Assembly (NCBI GenBank): GCA_944321165.1
Contig: CALUKE010000003.1
Coordinates: 295,695 to 359,694 of the forward strand
Length of the DNA: 64,000 nt
DNA from: an uncultured Odoribacter sp.
GTDB taxonomy: Bacteria > Bacteroidota > Bacteroidia > Bacteroidales > Marinifilaceae
Direction: 5' to 3'
Shown here: positions 1-8,463 of the stretch, in pieces
How positions within the stretch are numbered: position 1 is the stretch's first letter
Layout of the letters: each line of letters starts with the position of its first letter
Position numbers and translations under genes: made by a program
The notes under the pieces: model-generated
Databases searched by the model: none
What the model was told of the DNA's origin: nothing
What the model saw: only the letters and a program-made list of their open reading frames with translations

Positions 1-1
1 A

Positions 2-697
2 TTGTTCGGTTATGTAATGGAAGGAGAGTTAAAAGCTGTGGACAGCGTGATGAAAAATCCGAAGCGTCCTTTTACAGCGATTATGGGAGGATCCAAGGTC
101 TCTTCCAAAATCGATATCATTATGAATCTGATGGATAAAGTTGATAATCTGATTCTGGGCGGAGGTATGACTTATACTTTTAAAGCGGCAATGGGAGGTC
201 ATGTGGGCAGTTCCATTTGTGAAACCGACAAACTGGATTTGGCTCTGGATATTATGCGTATTGCTAAGGAAAAAGGAGTGAATCTGGTTCTCTCCAATCA
301 GGCTGTCATTGCGGATGCATTCAGTAATGAGGCACACACACAATTGGCTGATCCGATGAATATTCCGGATGGTTGGGAAGGCTTGGATATCGGTCCGGAA
401 ACCCGGGAACGTTTTGCCAAGGTGATTGAGGAATCCAAAACGATCCTGTGGAATGGACCTGTTGGCGTTTTTGAGATTCCGAAGTTTGCTGAAGGGACAA
501 AGGCCATTGCAGAGGCTATTGTAAAAGCAACCGAGAAAGGAGCATTCTCTCTGATTGGCGGAGGTGATTCTGTGGCTGCCATCAATCAGTTCGGACTGGC
601 GGATAAAGTAAGTTATGTGTCTACCGGAGGAGGGGCTTTGTTGGAATATATCGAAGGAAAAGAATTGCCGGGTATTGCTGCGATTCGTGGAGAATAG
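2..697 (+). CDS. pgk: Phosphoglycerate kinase, C-terminal part (truncated by window edge)
   Basis: Glycolytic enzyme converting 1,3-bisphosphoglycerate and ADP to 3-phosphoglycerate and ATP in the cytoplasm. The visible 231 residues are the end of the N-terminal lobe and the whole nucleotide-binding lobe. Family hallmarks are the GGSKVSSKI stretch (about residue 29), the [11 protein letters not shown] segment and the C-terminal GGGDSVAA and [13 protein letters not shown] nucleotide and hinge motifs. The gene enters from the left edge, so its true start is outside the window and the first codon here is internal. The stop is TAG at 695-697, followed by a hairpin terminator. Family assignment is very secure. 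Confidence 0.97.
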   Translation: MFGYVMEGELKAVDSVMKNPKRPFTAIMGGSKVSSKIDIIMNLMDKVDNLILGGGMTYTFKAAMGGHVGSSICETDKLDLALDIMRIAKEKGVNLVLSNQAVIADAFSNEAHTQLADPMNIPDGWEGLDIGPETRERFAKVIEESKTILWNGPVGVFEIPKFAEGTKAIAEAIVKATEKGAFSLIGGGDSVAAINQFGLADKVSYVSTGGGALLEYIEGKELPGIAAIRGE

Positions 698-721
698 TAA
701 TATGATCACGATTTTATATGC

Positions 722-753
722 AAGGGTTGTCAGATTTATTTTTGGCAACCCTT
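722..753 (+). terminator. Probable terminator of pgk
   Basis: AAGGGTTG at 722-729 pairs with CAACCCTT at 746-753 around a 16-nt loop, 24 nt after the pgk stop. The T-tract after the stem is weak (TGTTGT), so termination may be inefficient. Confidence 0.55.
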
Positions 754-813
754 TGTTGTAATTTGGATTTTTCCACTATATATTTTTATTTTGTCGTATA
801 AAAATACAAGGCT

Positions 814-1914
814 ATGAGTACGATGATTCCGGTTATTGAACCTACGATGGTTCTTAATGAAGAGGTTTGTAAAAGTAATATTGCTCGGATGGCTGCCAAA
901 GCCAAAGCGGCTCGTGTTGATTTCCGTCCGCATTTCAAAACACATCAGTCCCGTGAAATCGGCGAATGGTTTCGGGCTAGTGGCGTGGATAAGATTACGG
1001 TCTCTTCCTTGGATATGGCCTTGAAGTTTGCGGAATGGGGGTGGAATGATATTACTGTGGCTTTTCCCGTAAATTGCCTGGAACAGGAAAAAATCAATGC
1101 TTTGGCTTCGAAAATTCGTTTGAATCTTCTGTTGGTACATTCCGAAGGAGCCCGACAGCTTTCTGAATGTTTGAAATATCCGGTGGGCGTATATCTGGGG
1201 GTTGATACCGGATATCACCGGGATGGAGTGGATGCGGATAATTTTGAAAAAATTGAGCGGATTATGAATATTGTGGCTCCGGATGTGAATATTAAATTTG
1301 AAGGTTTTCTCACTCATGCCGGACATACTTACAATGCCCGTTCAAAAGAAGAGATTTTACAGATTCACAAGGACAATTTGCGGATGCTTAAGAATATCAA
1401 AGAACGCTATATCGACCGTTATCCGCAGTTGAAAATTTCCCTGGGAGATACCCCTTCCTGTTCCTTGGCGGATCGTTTCGGGGTTGCGGATGAGATCCGT
1501 CCGGGTAATTTTGTTTTCTATGATGTGACACAGTTGTATATCGGTTCGTGCGAATGGTATAACATTGCTGTAGCGGTGAAATGTCCGGTCGTCGACATCA
1601 ATCGTCATCGGAATGAGGCGGTTATTTATGGCGGGGGTGTACACTTCTCCAAGGACCGTATTGATCGTCCCGGGAATCGGCCTCTTTATGGACTTGTGGC
1701 GGAGAATCACGACGATTATTGGGGAAATATTCTTCCGGGTGTGGAGTTGGTTTCTCTATCTCAAGAACATGGAATCATCCACGGAACGGATGCTTTTCTC
1801 GATAAGCTTCATATCGGGGATATTGTGACGGTTTTACCCATCCATTCTTGTATGACTGCCGATTTGATGAAGGTATATCATATGAATGACGGCCGGTTTG
1901 CCACTCATATTTAA
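814..1914 (+). CDS. D-serine dehydratase / D-threonine aldolase-like PLP enzyme (alanine racemase fold)
   Basis: A 366-residue fold-type III PLP enzyme. The N-terminal alanine-racemase-like barrel has the PLP lysine in RPHFKTHQS (K42). The C-terminal beta domain ends with a probable zinc site, PIHSC (H344 and C346), followed by TADLM. This combination is typical of eukaryotic-type D-serine dehydratases and low-specificity D-threonine aldolases, which cleave or deaminate D-hydroxy amino acids. Which substrate is used cannot be read from sequence. It follows the pgk terminator at a distance of about 60 nt and is probably a single-gene unit. The start ATGAGTACG is well placed for the family. Fold assignment is strong; the exact reaction is uncertain. 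Confidence 0.85.
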   Translation: MSTMIPVIEPTMVLNEEVCKSNIARMAAKAKAARVDFRPHFKTHQSREIGEWFRASGVDKITVSSLDMALKFAEWGWNDITVAFPVNCLEQEKINALASKIRLNLLLVHSEGARQLSECLKYPVGVYLGVDTGYHRDGVDADNFEKIERIMNIVAPDVNIKFEGFLTHAGHTYNARSKEEILQIHKDNLRMLKNIKERYIDRYPQLKISLGDTPSCSLADRFGVADEIRPGNFVFYDVTQLYIGSCEWYNIAVAVKCPVVDINRHRNEAVIYGGGVHFSKDRIDRPGNRPLYGLVAENHDDYWGNILPGVELVSLSQEHGIIHGTDAFLDKLHIGDIVTVLPIHSCMTADLMKVYHMNDGRFATHI

Positions 1915-1934
1915 GGGTGAAAAACCGAAATGAT

Positions 1935-2303
1935 TCATTTCATAAAAACGAAATATACGGCCATTACGAGACAGACTGCTGCCGCCAAATGATTCCATTT
2001 CAGCGTTTCTCCCTGAAAAAAGATCATGGTGAAAATAGCAAAGATAATCAGGGTGATCACTTCCTGAATGACTTTAAGCTGAACCAGGGAAAAGGGACCT
2101 CCATTCCCTTGAAAACCGATCCGGTTTCCCGGGATCTGCAGAGAGTATTCAAAAAACGCCATACCCCAGGAAAGCAGAATAACGCCAATCAATGGCCAAT
2201 TGTTGATGATCTTCATTTCCTGTAATTTCAAATGTCCATACCAGGCAAAGGTCATGAAGATGTTGGAACAGATAAGTAATAAAATGGTGTAGAGCCCTTT
2301 CAT
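1935..2303 (-). CDS. DUF486 / DMT-family small membrane protein
   Basis: A 122-residue protein with four predicted hydrophobic segments (about residues 4-20, 36-54, 78-96 and 104-120). The central motif WPLIGVILLSWGMAFFEY and the following PGNRIG match the DUF486 family, which is related to the drug/metabolite transporter superfamily. No substrate is known. It faces the neighbouring PLP enzyme tail to tail with a gap of 20 nt and has no operon partner on its strand. Start at the ATG complementary to 2301-2303. Confidence 0.8.
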   Translation of the reverse strand: MKGLYTILLLICSNIFMTFAWYGHLKLQEMKIINNWPLIGVILLSWGMAFFEYSLQIPGNRIGFQGNGGPFSLVQLKVIQEVITLIIFAIFTMIFFQGETLKWNHLAAAVCLVMAVYFVFMK

Positions 2304-2424
2304 GATAATTAGAATCCGCTTAGTGTAAATATTATGGATCGCAGCGACTGTCTGATGGACGGTCTGCTGTTTTTCAAGGGGGCAAAATTATATCTTTTCT
2401 GTGATACTTATTCTTTTTTTCTCA

Positions 2425-2455
2425 TTTGTTTTTCGTTTTTTGTTTTTTACCTTTG
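2425..2455 (+). promoter_or_regulatory. Bacteroides-type promoter for the ATPase-DUF4435 pair
   Basis: TTTG at 2425-2428 and TACCTTTG at 2448-2455, separated by 19 nt, match the Bacteroidota sigma-ABfr consensus (TTTG, 19-21 bp, TAnnTTTG). Transcription would begin about 7 nt downstream, near 2462, so the mRNA leader before the ATG at 2475 would be very short. Confidence 0.7.
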
Positions 2456-2474
2456 TTGAATAGTGGACTATATA

Positions 2475-3344
2475 ATGACTGTTTATTTTCCTAAAACCAT
2501 GTCAAATACGATACATAGCATAGAGATCAGGAATTTGTGGCAGAAATATGATTTTTTGTGGGAAAGTCTGAATCCGGATGTAAATATTCTGATCGGAATC
2601 AATGGGAGTGGAAAAACAACTCTTTTTAATATCATCGATTCGATATTGATGGCAGATGTAAAGCGTCTGCGAGCTTATGGAGTCGAAGTAAAGATCGGAA
2701 TCGATGATTATACGGTGGATTTTCATCAGAAGATGACTGTCAATGAGTTGAAAACAGCTTTGAGGCAGGTGAGGTATCAAAAAATCAGTACCTTTGATAT
2801 TCCTTTCCGGGATCGACCCAAGGCCGGGAAGGAATACAGCCAGTTATACAATGAGTTGTATACGATCGTGTATGATATCGGTGGTTCGAATCCATCTTTT
2901 TCGGATTATCGTCTGAAGGCGACTAATTTTCCGGAAGAGGCCGACCGGATCAATCAACGGATAAGGGCCTTTTTTGAAACAGTCGACCGTTTGTTTGCAA
3001 AAACACAAAAAGTCATACAGATAGATCCTCATACGAATCATTTGGTATTTATTGATGATGGAGAAGTGATTCCGTTATATAAACTTTCATCGGGCGAAAA
3101 GCAGCTGTTGTTGATTCTGATGCGGGTATTTTTAATGGAAGAACGGCCGTATATTCTTTTGATGGATGAACCTGAAATCTCTTTGCATATTGAATGGCAG
3201 TACAAATTGTTTGAAGAAATCCGCCATTTGAATCCTCATTGTCAGATCATTACTTCTACTCATTCTCCGAGTCTGTTTGGGGATGGCTGGGGGGATAAGC
3301 TGGTTTTTGTCGAGGATCTGATAAAAAATAAGAAAAGCTGTTGA
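2475..3344 (+). CDS. AAA/ABC-type ATPase, partner of a DUF4435 protein (AriA-like?)
   Basis: A 289-residue P-loop ATPase of the AAA_15/AAA_21 (OLD/RecF-like) type. Visible motifs: Walker A GINGSGKTT (residues 41-49), ABC signature LSSGEKQ (204-210), Walker B ILLMDEPE (227-234) and switch histidine TSTHSP (260-265). The insert between Walker A and the signature is short and not recognisable. A GTG at 2463 is in frame, but the promoter places the transcript start close to it, so ATG 2475 or ATG 2499 is preferred. The DUF4435 gene follows after 21 nt and is very probably co-transcribed. ATPase plus DUF4435 is the gene content of PARIS anti-phage systems (AriA, AriB). The protein is shorter than I expect for AriA, so the defence role is inference. 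Confidence 0.85.
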   Translation: MTVYFPKTMSNTIHSIEIRNLWQKYDFLWESLNPDVNILIGINGSGKTTLFNIIDSILMADVKRLRAYGVEVKIGIDDYTVDFHQKMTVNELKTALRQVRYQKISTFDIPFRDRPKAGKEYSQLYNELYTIVYDIGGSNPSFSDYRLKATNFPEEADRINQRIRAFFETVDRLFAKTQKVIQIDPHTNHLVFIDDGEVIPLYKLSSGEKQLLLILMRVFLMEERPYILLMDEPEISLHIEWQYKLFEEIRHLNPHCQIITSTHSPSLFGDGWGDKLVFVEDLIKNKKSC

Positions 3345-3365
3345 TAGATTTTTAATTGCTTGTTT

Positions 3366-4352
3366 ATGTTAGGTGTTCGTGCTGAAGATTGCAATCGTGA
3401 CAGGCATTTTGCCAATGCGGCCCGACGTTTTGCTTTGGATGCGAAGATGTTTCGATGTAGGGCGGCTGTGCATGTGGAAAATAAAAATGATATTGCTTTT
3501 TGGGAGGCGATATTGAAGCATTTTCGTCCGGAGGACCGCTTTCATTTTATTGCCGGTTCGCGGAACGAATATGGACGGGAAACTTGTGGTGTGACCCAAT
3601 GTTTAAAATACGCCGATTATTTAAGTTCCGATTTTTTTATTTGCATCGATAGCGATTACCGTTATTTGTTACAGGAACGAAAAATCAGCAGTCAATATTT
3701 TATTTTGCAGACTTATACTTATTCTTTTGAGAATCATCATTGTTTTGCCGATGGTCTGGATGATGTCTGCAGCCGGGTGACTCATTTGAAGAATACTGTT
3801 TTTGATTTTCGGCGTTTTCTGACAGAATTTTCCCGTATTTTATATGATTTGTTTATCTGGCATCTTTATTTCCAGAATGCGGATCCGGTACTTTTCAGTC
3901 AGTTTGAATTCGATTCTTATATCGGTATTTCCAATTCAAAAACTTATTCTTTGGTGAAGGACAATGGTGCAAGGTTCTTGGAAGAACTGCAGCAAAAGGT
4001 CGAACGGAAAATCAATTACCTGGGGCGGAAATATCCGAAAGCCGATCTGGATATTGTCCGGAATAAATATCGAAAATTGGGCATAGATGCGGATCAGGTT
4101 TATTTTTATGTTCGGGGCCATAATTTGTATAACCTGGTATTGGTGGTTTGCAAAGAGGTTTGTAAGGCCATGCTGAGGATGGGCCGAAAAGGAAAGACGG
4201 TAACGGAAGAGATGGTCAGCGAACTGTATCGGCGACGTAATAGCCTTGACTATGAATTGCGAAAAAATATCAAATACGGGGCCTATTTACCCATTCGGAA
4301 AATTGAAGAGGATATCCAGGTTTTACTGGGAGAAAATAAGGCGGAGTTTTGA
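3366..4352 (+). CDS. DUF4435 (Toprim-like) protein, AriB-like partner
   Basis: A 328-residue protein of the DUF4435 family, a Toprim-related putative nuclease fold. Visible acidic and polar signature positions are VHVEN (E38), ICIDSDYR (D95 and D97, the Toprim DxD) and SFENHHC (E122). The C-terminal half is basic and partly helical, with no further recognisable domain. TTG at 3360 is in frame, but ATG 3366 is the natural start. It is the second gene of a pair with the ATPase. In PARIS systems the DUF4435 subunit is the toxic effector released or activated by the ATPase; that this pair does the same is inference. Its stop codon overlaps the -33 element of the ruvB promoter. Confidence 0.82.
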   Translation: MLGVRAEDCNRDRHFANAARRFALDAKMFRCRAAVHVENKNDIAFWEAILKHFRPEDRFHFIAGSRNEYGRETCGVTQCLKYADYLSSDFFICIDSDYRYLLQERKISSQYFILQTYTYSFENHHCFADGLDDVCSRVTHLKNTVFDFRRFLTEFSRILYDLFIWHLYFQNADPVLFSQFEFDSYIGISNSKTYSLVKDNGARFLEELQQKVERKINYLGRKYPKADLDIVRNKYRKLGIDADQVYFYVRGHNLYNLVLVVCKEVCKAMLRMGRKGKTVTEEMVSELYRRRNSLDYELRKNIKYGAYLPIRKIEEDIQVLLGENKAEF

Positions 4353-4378
4353 CGGGATGATTTGTTTTTCTATTTTTG
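4348..4378 (+). promoter_or_regulatory. Bacteroides-type promoter for ruvB
   Basis: TTTG at 4348-4351 and TATTTTTG at 4371-4378 with a 19-nt spacer fit the Bacteroidota consensus. The -33 element lies inside the stop region of the DUF4435 gene, so ruvB is likely expressed independently of the ATPase-DUF4435 pair. Confidence 0.65.
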
Positions 4379-4403
4379 AACTGAAATAGAAGATAAAAGC
4401 GGT

Positions 4404-5432
4404 ATGAGTGAATTCGATATTAGAAATCCTAATCTGAAAGAGGTTGAAAAAGAATTTGAAAGAGCTTTGAGGCCTTTGAGTTTCAGTGATTTTCAAGGTC
4501 AGAAAAAAATCGTAGAGAATTTGGAAATTTTTGTTCGGGCAGCTAAGATGCGGGGAGAATCTTTGGATCATGTTATTTTGCATGGTCCTCCGGGCTTGGG
4601 GAAGACCACTTTGTCGGCTATTATTGCCAATGAACTGGGAGTAGGGATTAAGATTACTTCCGGACCGGTGCTCGATAAACCGGGAGATCTCGCCGGTCTG
4701 TTGACGAACTTGGAAGAAAATGATGTCCTTTTTATCGATGAAATTCATCGTTTGAGTCCGGTGGTGGAAGAATATTTGTATTCTGCCATGGAAGACTACC
4801 GGATAGATATTATGATTGATAAAGGCCCGGCTGCTCGTTCTGTACAGATTCAGATCAATCCGTTTACTTTGATCGGGGCTACAACTCGAAGCGGTTTGTT
4901 AACGGCTCCTCTGCGTGCTCGTTTTGGTATCAATTGCCATCTGGAGTATTATGATACGGATATTCTTTCCGGGATTATACATCGTTCGGCAGCCATCCTG
5001 AATATTGGAATCACCAGTCAGGCGGCTTTGGAAATTGCATCTCGGAGTAGAGGTACTCCTCGTATTGCGAATGCCTTGTTGAGAAGAGTGCGTGATTTCG
5101 CGATGGTTAAGGGTAACGGAAATATTGACCGGGAGATTACACGTTATGCCCTTGAGGCTTTGAATATCGATAAATACGGATTGGATGAAATGGATAACAA
5201 GATTTTGTTGACCATCATTGAAAAATTCAAAGGCGGTCCGGTTGGTTTGACCACTATCGCAACGGCTGTCGGTGAGGATGCCGGAACCTTGGAAGAGGTA
5301 TATGAACCTTTTTTGATCAAGGAGGGATTTATCAAGCGTACACCTCGAGGAAGGGAGGTAACAGAATTGGCTTATAAGCATCTGGGGAAAAATAGAAGGG
5401 AGAACGAAGGAGAGCAGATGAGTCTGTTTTGA
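4404..5432 (+). CDS. ruvB: Holliday junction branch migration helicase RuvB
   Basis: The hexameric AAA+ motor that, with RuvA, drives branch migration of Holliday junctions in recombinational repair. The 342-residue length is normal. Visible motifs: Walker [10 protein letters not shown] (61-69), Walker B LFIDEIH (109-115), sensor I IGATTRSG (157-164), arginine finger region LRARFG (170-175) and a C-terminal winged helix containing [12 protein letters not shown]. ruvA and ruvC are not in this window. It has its own promoter, and rprX starts 58 nt downstream. Confidence 0.97.
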   Translation: MSEFDIRNPNLKEVEKEFERALRPLSFSDFQGQKKIVENLEIFVRAAKMRGESLDHVILHGPPGLGKTTLSAIIANELGVGIKITSGPVLDKPGDLAGLLTNLEENDVLFIDEIHRLSPVVEEYLYSAMEDYRIDIMIDKGPAARSVQIQINPFTLIGATTRSGLLTAPLRARFGINCHLEYYDTDILSGIIHRSAAILNIGITSQAALEIASRSRGTPRIANALLRRVRDFAMVKGNGNIDREITRYALEALNIDKYGLDEMDNKILLTIIEKFKGGPVGLTTIATAVGEDAGTLEEVYEPFLIKEGFIKRTPRGREVTELAYKHLGKNRRENEGEQMSLF

Positions 5433-5490
5433 TAGGTTAAAGTGTGTTAAGTATGAAAAGTGTTAAAATTGAAATGTTAAATTTGTAGGT

Positions 5491-7041
5491 ATGAGAAAGA
5501 AACAGATTATCATACTGGGCGTGGTTTTGGGTTTGGCCTTGTTGGGCCTGATCTTTACACAGGCGAGATATTTTCAAACCGCTTTTCAACTGAAGAAGGC
5601 ACATTTTGACTATCTGGTGACCAAGTCAATAGACCAGGTGACAGATTATTTGATTGAACAGGAGAAGCAACGGGAAGTGTCAGAAGAGATAGATGAGATG
5701 CATCGCTGGGGGAAGAATGGAATGGTGCATGACATGCCTCGTAGCTTGGGGGTTCGGCCGGAACTGAATGTAAAGAATGACATGAATATCGTCATTGATT
5801 ACAGTCGTTTCCCGATTGAATACGACGGAAATGTGGAGAATGTGTGGGAATTGTTTGGACAAAAAGGAAATCGGAATTTACAGAATTCCATCCAAAAATC
5901 CCGTCGGGAGATTAAAAACAGTTTGGGAAAAGAGTATGATCTGGTTGTAAAAAAAATGCCGGAGATTCCGGTCAAATCTCTGGAAGAACGTTTGGAAGGT
6001 ATTGACTTGAAAGCTGTGATCGGAGATCGTTTAAAAAATAATGGAATAGATCTCCCTTTTGAATATGCAATTAAAGATCAGGGGGAATTCATTGTGATGT
6101 CACAGAATTTTTTTAATCGACCTTCCGATTATATGTATACTCGGAAAATGAATTTTGAACAGTTGCAGGAACCGGCAGTCCTTTTTCTCATTTTTCCAGA
6201 TCAGTCGCATGGACTGTTGTCATCCATTGTTTTGTTGTTGCCGAGTTTGATCATTACCCTTTTGCTGGTGTTGTGCTTTGGATTCTGTATCGCCGTAATT
6301 GTCAAGCAAAAAAAGTTGTCAGCCATAAAGAATGATTTTATCAATAATATGACGCATGAGTTTAAGACGCCGATTGCAACCATTTCTCTGGCTTCTCAGA
6401 TGTTGAAAGACGGTGCCGTTAATAATTCTCCTGAGACGATCGACCATATTGCGGGTATTATCCGGGATGAAAGTAAACGTTTGACTTATCAGGTGGAGAA
6501 AGTATTGCAGACTGCGCTATTTACTGAAACCCGAATGAAATTGAAATTGAAAAATGTCAATTTGAATGAAGTCGTTGAAAATCTGGTGTCAAAGTTCAGT
6601 TTGCGGGTAGAGGATAAGGGAGGACAGTTATATTGTTATCTGGAGGCGGATCAGGATGAAGTGTATGCGGATGAGGTACATATTACCAATGTCGTTTCAA
6701 ATTTATTGGACAATGCGATTAAATATTGTACCAAAACACCGGAGATCAGTGTATATACCCGGAACAAAGGACAGGAAATAATTATCAGTGTGATTGACAA
6801 TGGCATAGGAATTGCTACGAAAGAACAGAAGTTGATCTTTGAACGATTTTATCGGGTTTCTACCGGTAATTTGCACGATGTGAAGGGTTTTGGATTGGGA
6901 TTGTCGTATGTGAAAACAATTGTGGAAGCTCATGGTGGCCGTATTGAGGTGGAGAGTGCAGAGGGGAAGGGCAGCCGTTTCGATGTTATTTTACCGTTGA
7001 CTTCAAAAAAGCAAAAGGTAAAGAGAACTTTATTTTTTTAA
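5491..7041 (+). CDS. rprX: Sensor histidine kinase, RprX-like
   Basis: A 516-residue membrane histidine kinase. One transmembrane helix at residues 6-24, a periplasmic sensor of about 215 residues without recognised domain, a second helix at about 243-271, then HisKA with H289 in NNMTHEFKTPIA. The HATPase domain has the N box SNLLDNAIKYC, G1 IDNGIGIA and G2 GFGLGLSYV. It sits 43 nt upstream of the rprY-like response regulator. Order and sequence match RprX/RprY of Bacteroides fragilis, a pair linked to tetracycline regulation and stress responses. The gene name rests on recognition of the whole pair and is fairly secure. Confidence 0.88.
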   Translation: MRKKQIIILGVVLGLALLGLIFTQARYFQTAFQLKKAHFDYLVTKSIDQVTDYLIEQEKQREVSEEIDEMHRWGKNGMVHDMPRSLGVRPELNVKNDMNIVIDYSRFPIEYDGNVENVWELFGQKGNRNLQNSIQKSRREIKNSLGKEYDLVVKKMPEIPVKSLEERLEGIDLKAVIGDRLKNNGIDLPFEYAIKDQGEFIVMSQNFFNRPSDYMYTRKMNFEQLQEPAVLFLIFPDQSHGLLSSIVLLLPSLIITLLLVLCFGFCIAVIVKQKKLSAIKNDFINNMTHEFKTPIATISLASQMLKDGAVNNSPETIDHIAGIIRDESKRLTYQVEKVLQTALFTETRMKLKLKNVNLNEVVENLVSKFSLRVEDKGGQLYCYLEADQDEVYADEVHITNVVSNLLDNAIKYCTKTPEISVYTRNKGQEIIISVIDNGIGIATKEQKLIFERFYRVSTGNLHDVKGFGLGLSYVKTIVEAHGGRIEVESAEGKGSRFDVILPLTSKKQKVKRTLFF

Positions 7042-7084
7042 AAGCGTATATTTTTCAGAGAATTTATTTAAAAACTAAATAGTT

Positions 7085-7774
7085 ATGGAGGAGAAAATAA
7101 AAATTTTATTAGCAGAAGATGATACGAATCTGGGTATGCTCTTGAGAGAGTATCTGAGGGCCAAAGGATTTGAGACCGTTTTGTGCGAAGATGGAGAAGT
7201 TGCTTATGAAGCATTTCTGAACCAACCCTTCGATATATGTATTTTGGATGTGATGATGCCTAAGAAAGACGGTTTTACTTTAGCCAAGGAAATTCGTCAG
7301 ATCAATAGTGAGATTCCAATTATCTTCCTGACAGCTAAAAATATGAAGGAAGATGTGTTGGAAGGTTTCAAATTGGGGGCAGATGACTATATGAGCAAAC
7401 CGTTCAGCATGGAAGAGCTGTTGTTGAGAATAGAAGCCGTACTCCGCCGTTCTACGGGACTGAAACCGGAAGATGAACAGGAAATTTTTAAGATCGGAAA
7501 ACTGACTTTTAATTCTAAAAAGCAGACTTTGTTTGATGGTGAAGAGGAACAAAAATTGACGACGAAAGAATCAGAACTGTTGAAACTGTTGTGCCAGAAT
7601 GTGAATAAAGTATTGGAAAGAAACTATGCCCTGAAGAATATTTGGGCTGACGACAATTATTTCAATGCACGAAGCATGGATGTGTATATTACTAAATTAC
7701 GTAAGCATTTGAAAAAAGATCCTTCTGTGGAAATTATCAACGTTCATGGAAAAGGATACAAACTGATACTGTAA
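7085..7774 (+). CDS. rprY: OmpR-family response regulator, RprY-like
   Basis: A 229-residue response regulator. The receiver domain (residues 5-118) has acidic pocket ED(11-12)D, phospho-acceptor D55 in ILDVMMPKKDG, T83 and K105 in MSKPF. The winged-helix OmpR/PhoB DNA-binding domain covers about 133-229, with the wing at VEIINVHGKGYKL. It is co-transcribed with the upstream kinase and closed by a strong intrinsic terminator. The N-terminal sequence closely resembles B. fragilis RprY. Confidence 0.92.
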   Translation: MEEKIKILLAEDDTNLGMLLREYLRAKGFETVLCEDGEVAYEAFLNQPFDICILDVMMPKKDGFTLAKEIRQINSEIPIIFLTAKNMKEDVLEGFKLGADDYMSKPFSMEELLLRIEAVLRRSTGLKPEDEQEIFKIGKLTFNSKKQTLFDGEEEQKLTTKESELLKLLCQNVNKVLERNYALKNIWADDNYFNARSMDVYITKLRKHLKKDPSVEIINVHGKGYKLIL

Positions 7775-7793
7775 TAACGGATATATTCTTCCA

Positions 7794-7821
7794 GGGTATT
7801 CGAAAGAATACCCTTTTTTTT
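7794..7821 (+). terminator. Intrinsic terminator of rprXY
   Basis: GGGTATTC (7794-7801), GAAA tetraloop, GAATACCC (7806-7813), then eight Ts (7814-7821). A textbook Rho-independent terminator. Its T-tract overlaps the -33 element of the rpiB promoter. Confidence 0.9.
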
Positions 7822-7851
7822 GTTTTCATAACGGATAAAACTTTAACTTTG
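7819..7851 (+). promoter_or_regulatory. Bacteroides-type promoter for rpiB
   Basis: TTTG at 7819-7822 and TAACTTTG at 7844-7851 with a 21-nt spacer, 30 nt before the rpiB start codon, match the Bacteroidota consensus. Confidence 0.75.
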
Positions 7852-7881
7852 CCTTTTGAATGATAATTTAACCTAAAATCG

Positions 7882-8325
7882 ATGAACATGAAGATCGCTG
7901 TTGCCTGTGACCATGCCGGTTACGAATACAAAGAAAAATTGGTCGCTTTTTTGCGCCAAAAAGGTTATGATGTAAAAGATTTTGGAACACATTCTGCTGA
8001 AAGCATGGATTATCCGGATACTGCTCATCCGATGGCGGCAGCTGTCGAAGCCGGAGAGTTTGAAAGAGGAATTGCCTTGTGTGGAAGTGGTAATGGGATC
8101 TGTATGACTGTCAATAAACACCAGGGTATTCGGGGGGCTCTTTGTTGGACGACAGAGATCGCCTGGCTGGCCCGTTTGCACAATGATGCAAATGTTTGTT
8201 GTATACCTGCCCGCTTTATTCCGTTTGAAGATGCGCAGGAGATTGTAGAACGTTTTTTGACAACGGAATTCGAAGGCGGAAGACATCAACGCAGAATAGA
8301 GAAAATACCGCTTAAATCGAATTAA
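7882..8325 (+). CDS. rpiB: Ribose-5-phosphate isomerase B
   Basis: Interconverts ribose 5-phosphate and ribulose 5-phosphate in the pentose phosphate pathway. The 147-residue LacA/RpiB family protein shows the N-terminal phosphate and substrate motif CDHAGYEYKE (residues 9-18) and the catalytic-loop motif CGSGNGICM with catalytic C67. An internal ATG two codons in (MKIAV) is an alternative start. It has its own promoter and is probably monocistronic. Confidence 0.95.
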   Translation: MNMKIAVACDHAGYEYKEKLVAFLRQKGYDVKDFGTHSAESMDYPDTAHPMAAAVEAGEFERGIALCGSGNGICMTVNKHQGIRGALCWTTEIAWLARLHNDANVCCIPARFIPFEDAQEIVERFLTTEFEGGRHQRRIEKIPLKSN

Positions 8326-8463
8326 GTTTTTAAATGAAATGGATTATCTGATTGAAAATCGGATGGCTGCCTTAGGTTAAATAAAGGTTAAAACGAATCC
8401 TTCCGATATAATCAGTTAGGCTCTTTCGTAAATTCGCAACGCTAAAATTAAAATTTAAGTAAT

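Noticed and set aside
29..748. Long minus-strand open frame opposite pgk
   Set aside because: It is the antisense of a clear phosphoglycerate kinase reading frame and shows no recognisable domain.
1917..2225. Plus-strand open frame opposite the DUF486 gene
   Set aside because: It is the antisense of a recognisable membrane protein family and has no domain or start signal of its own.
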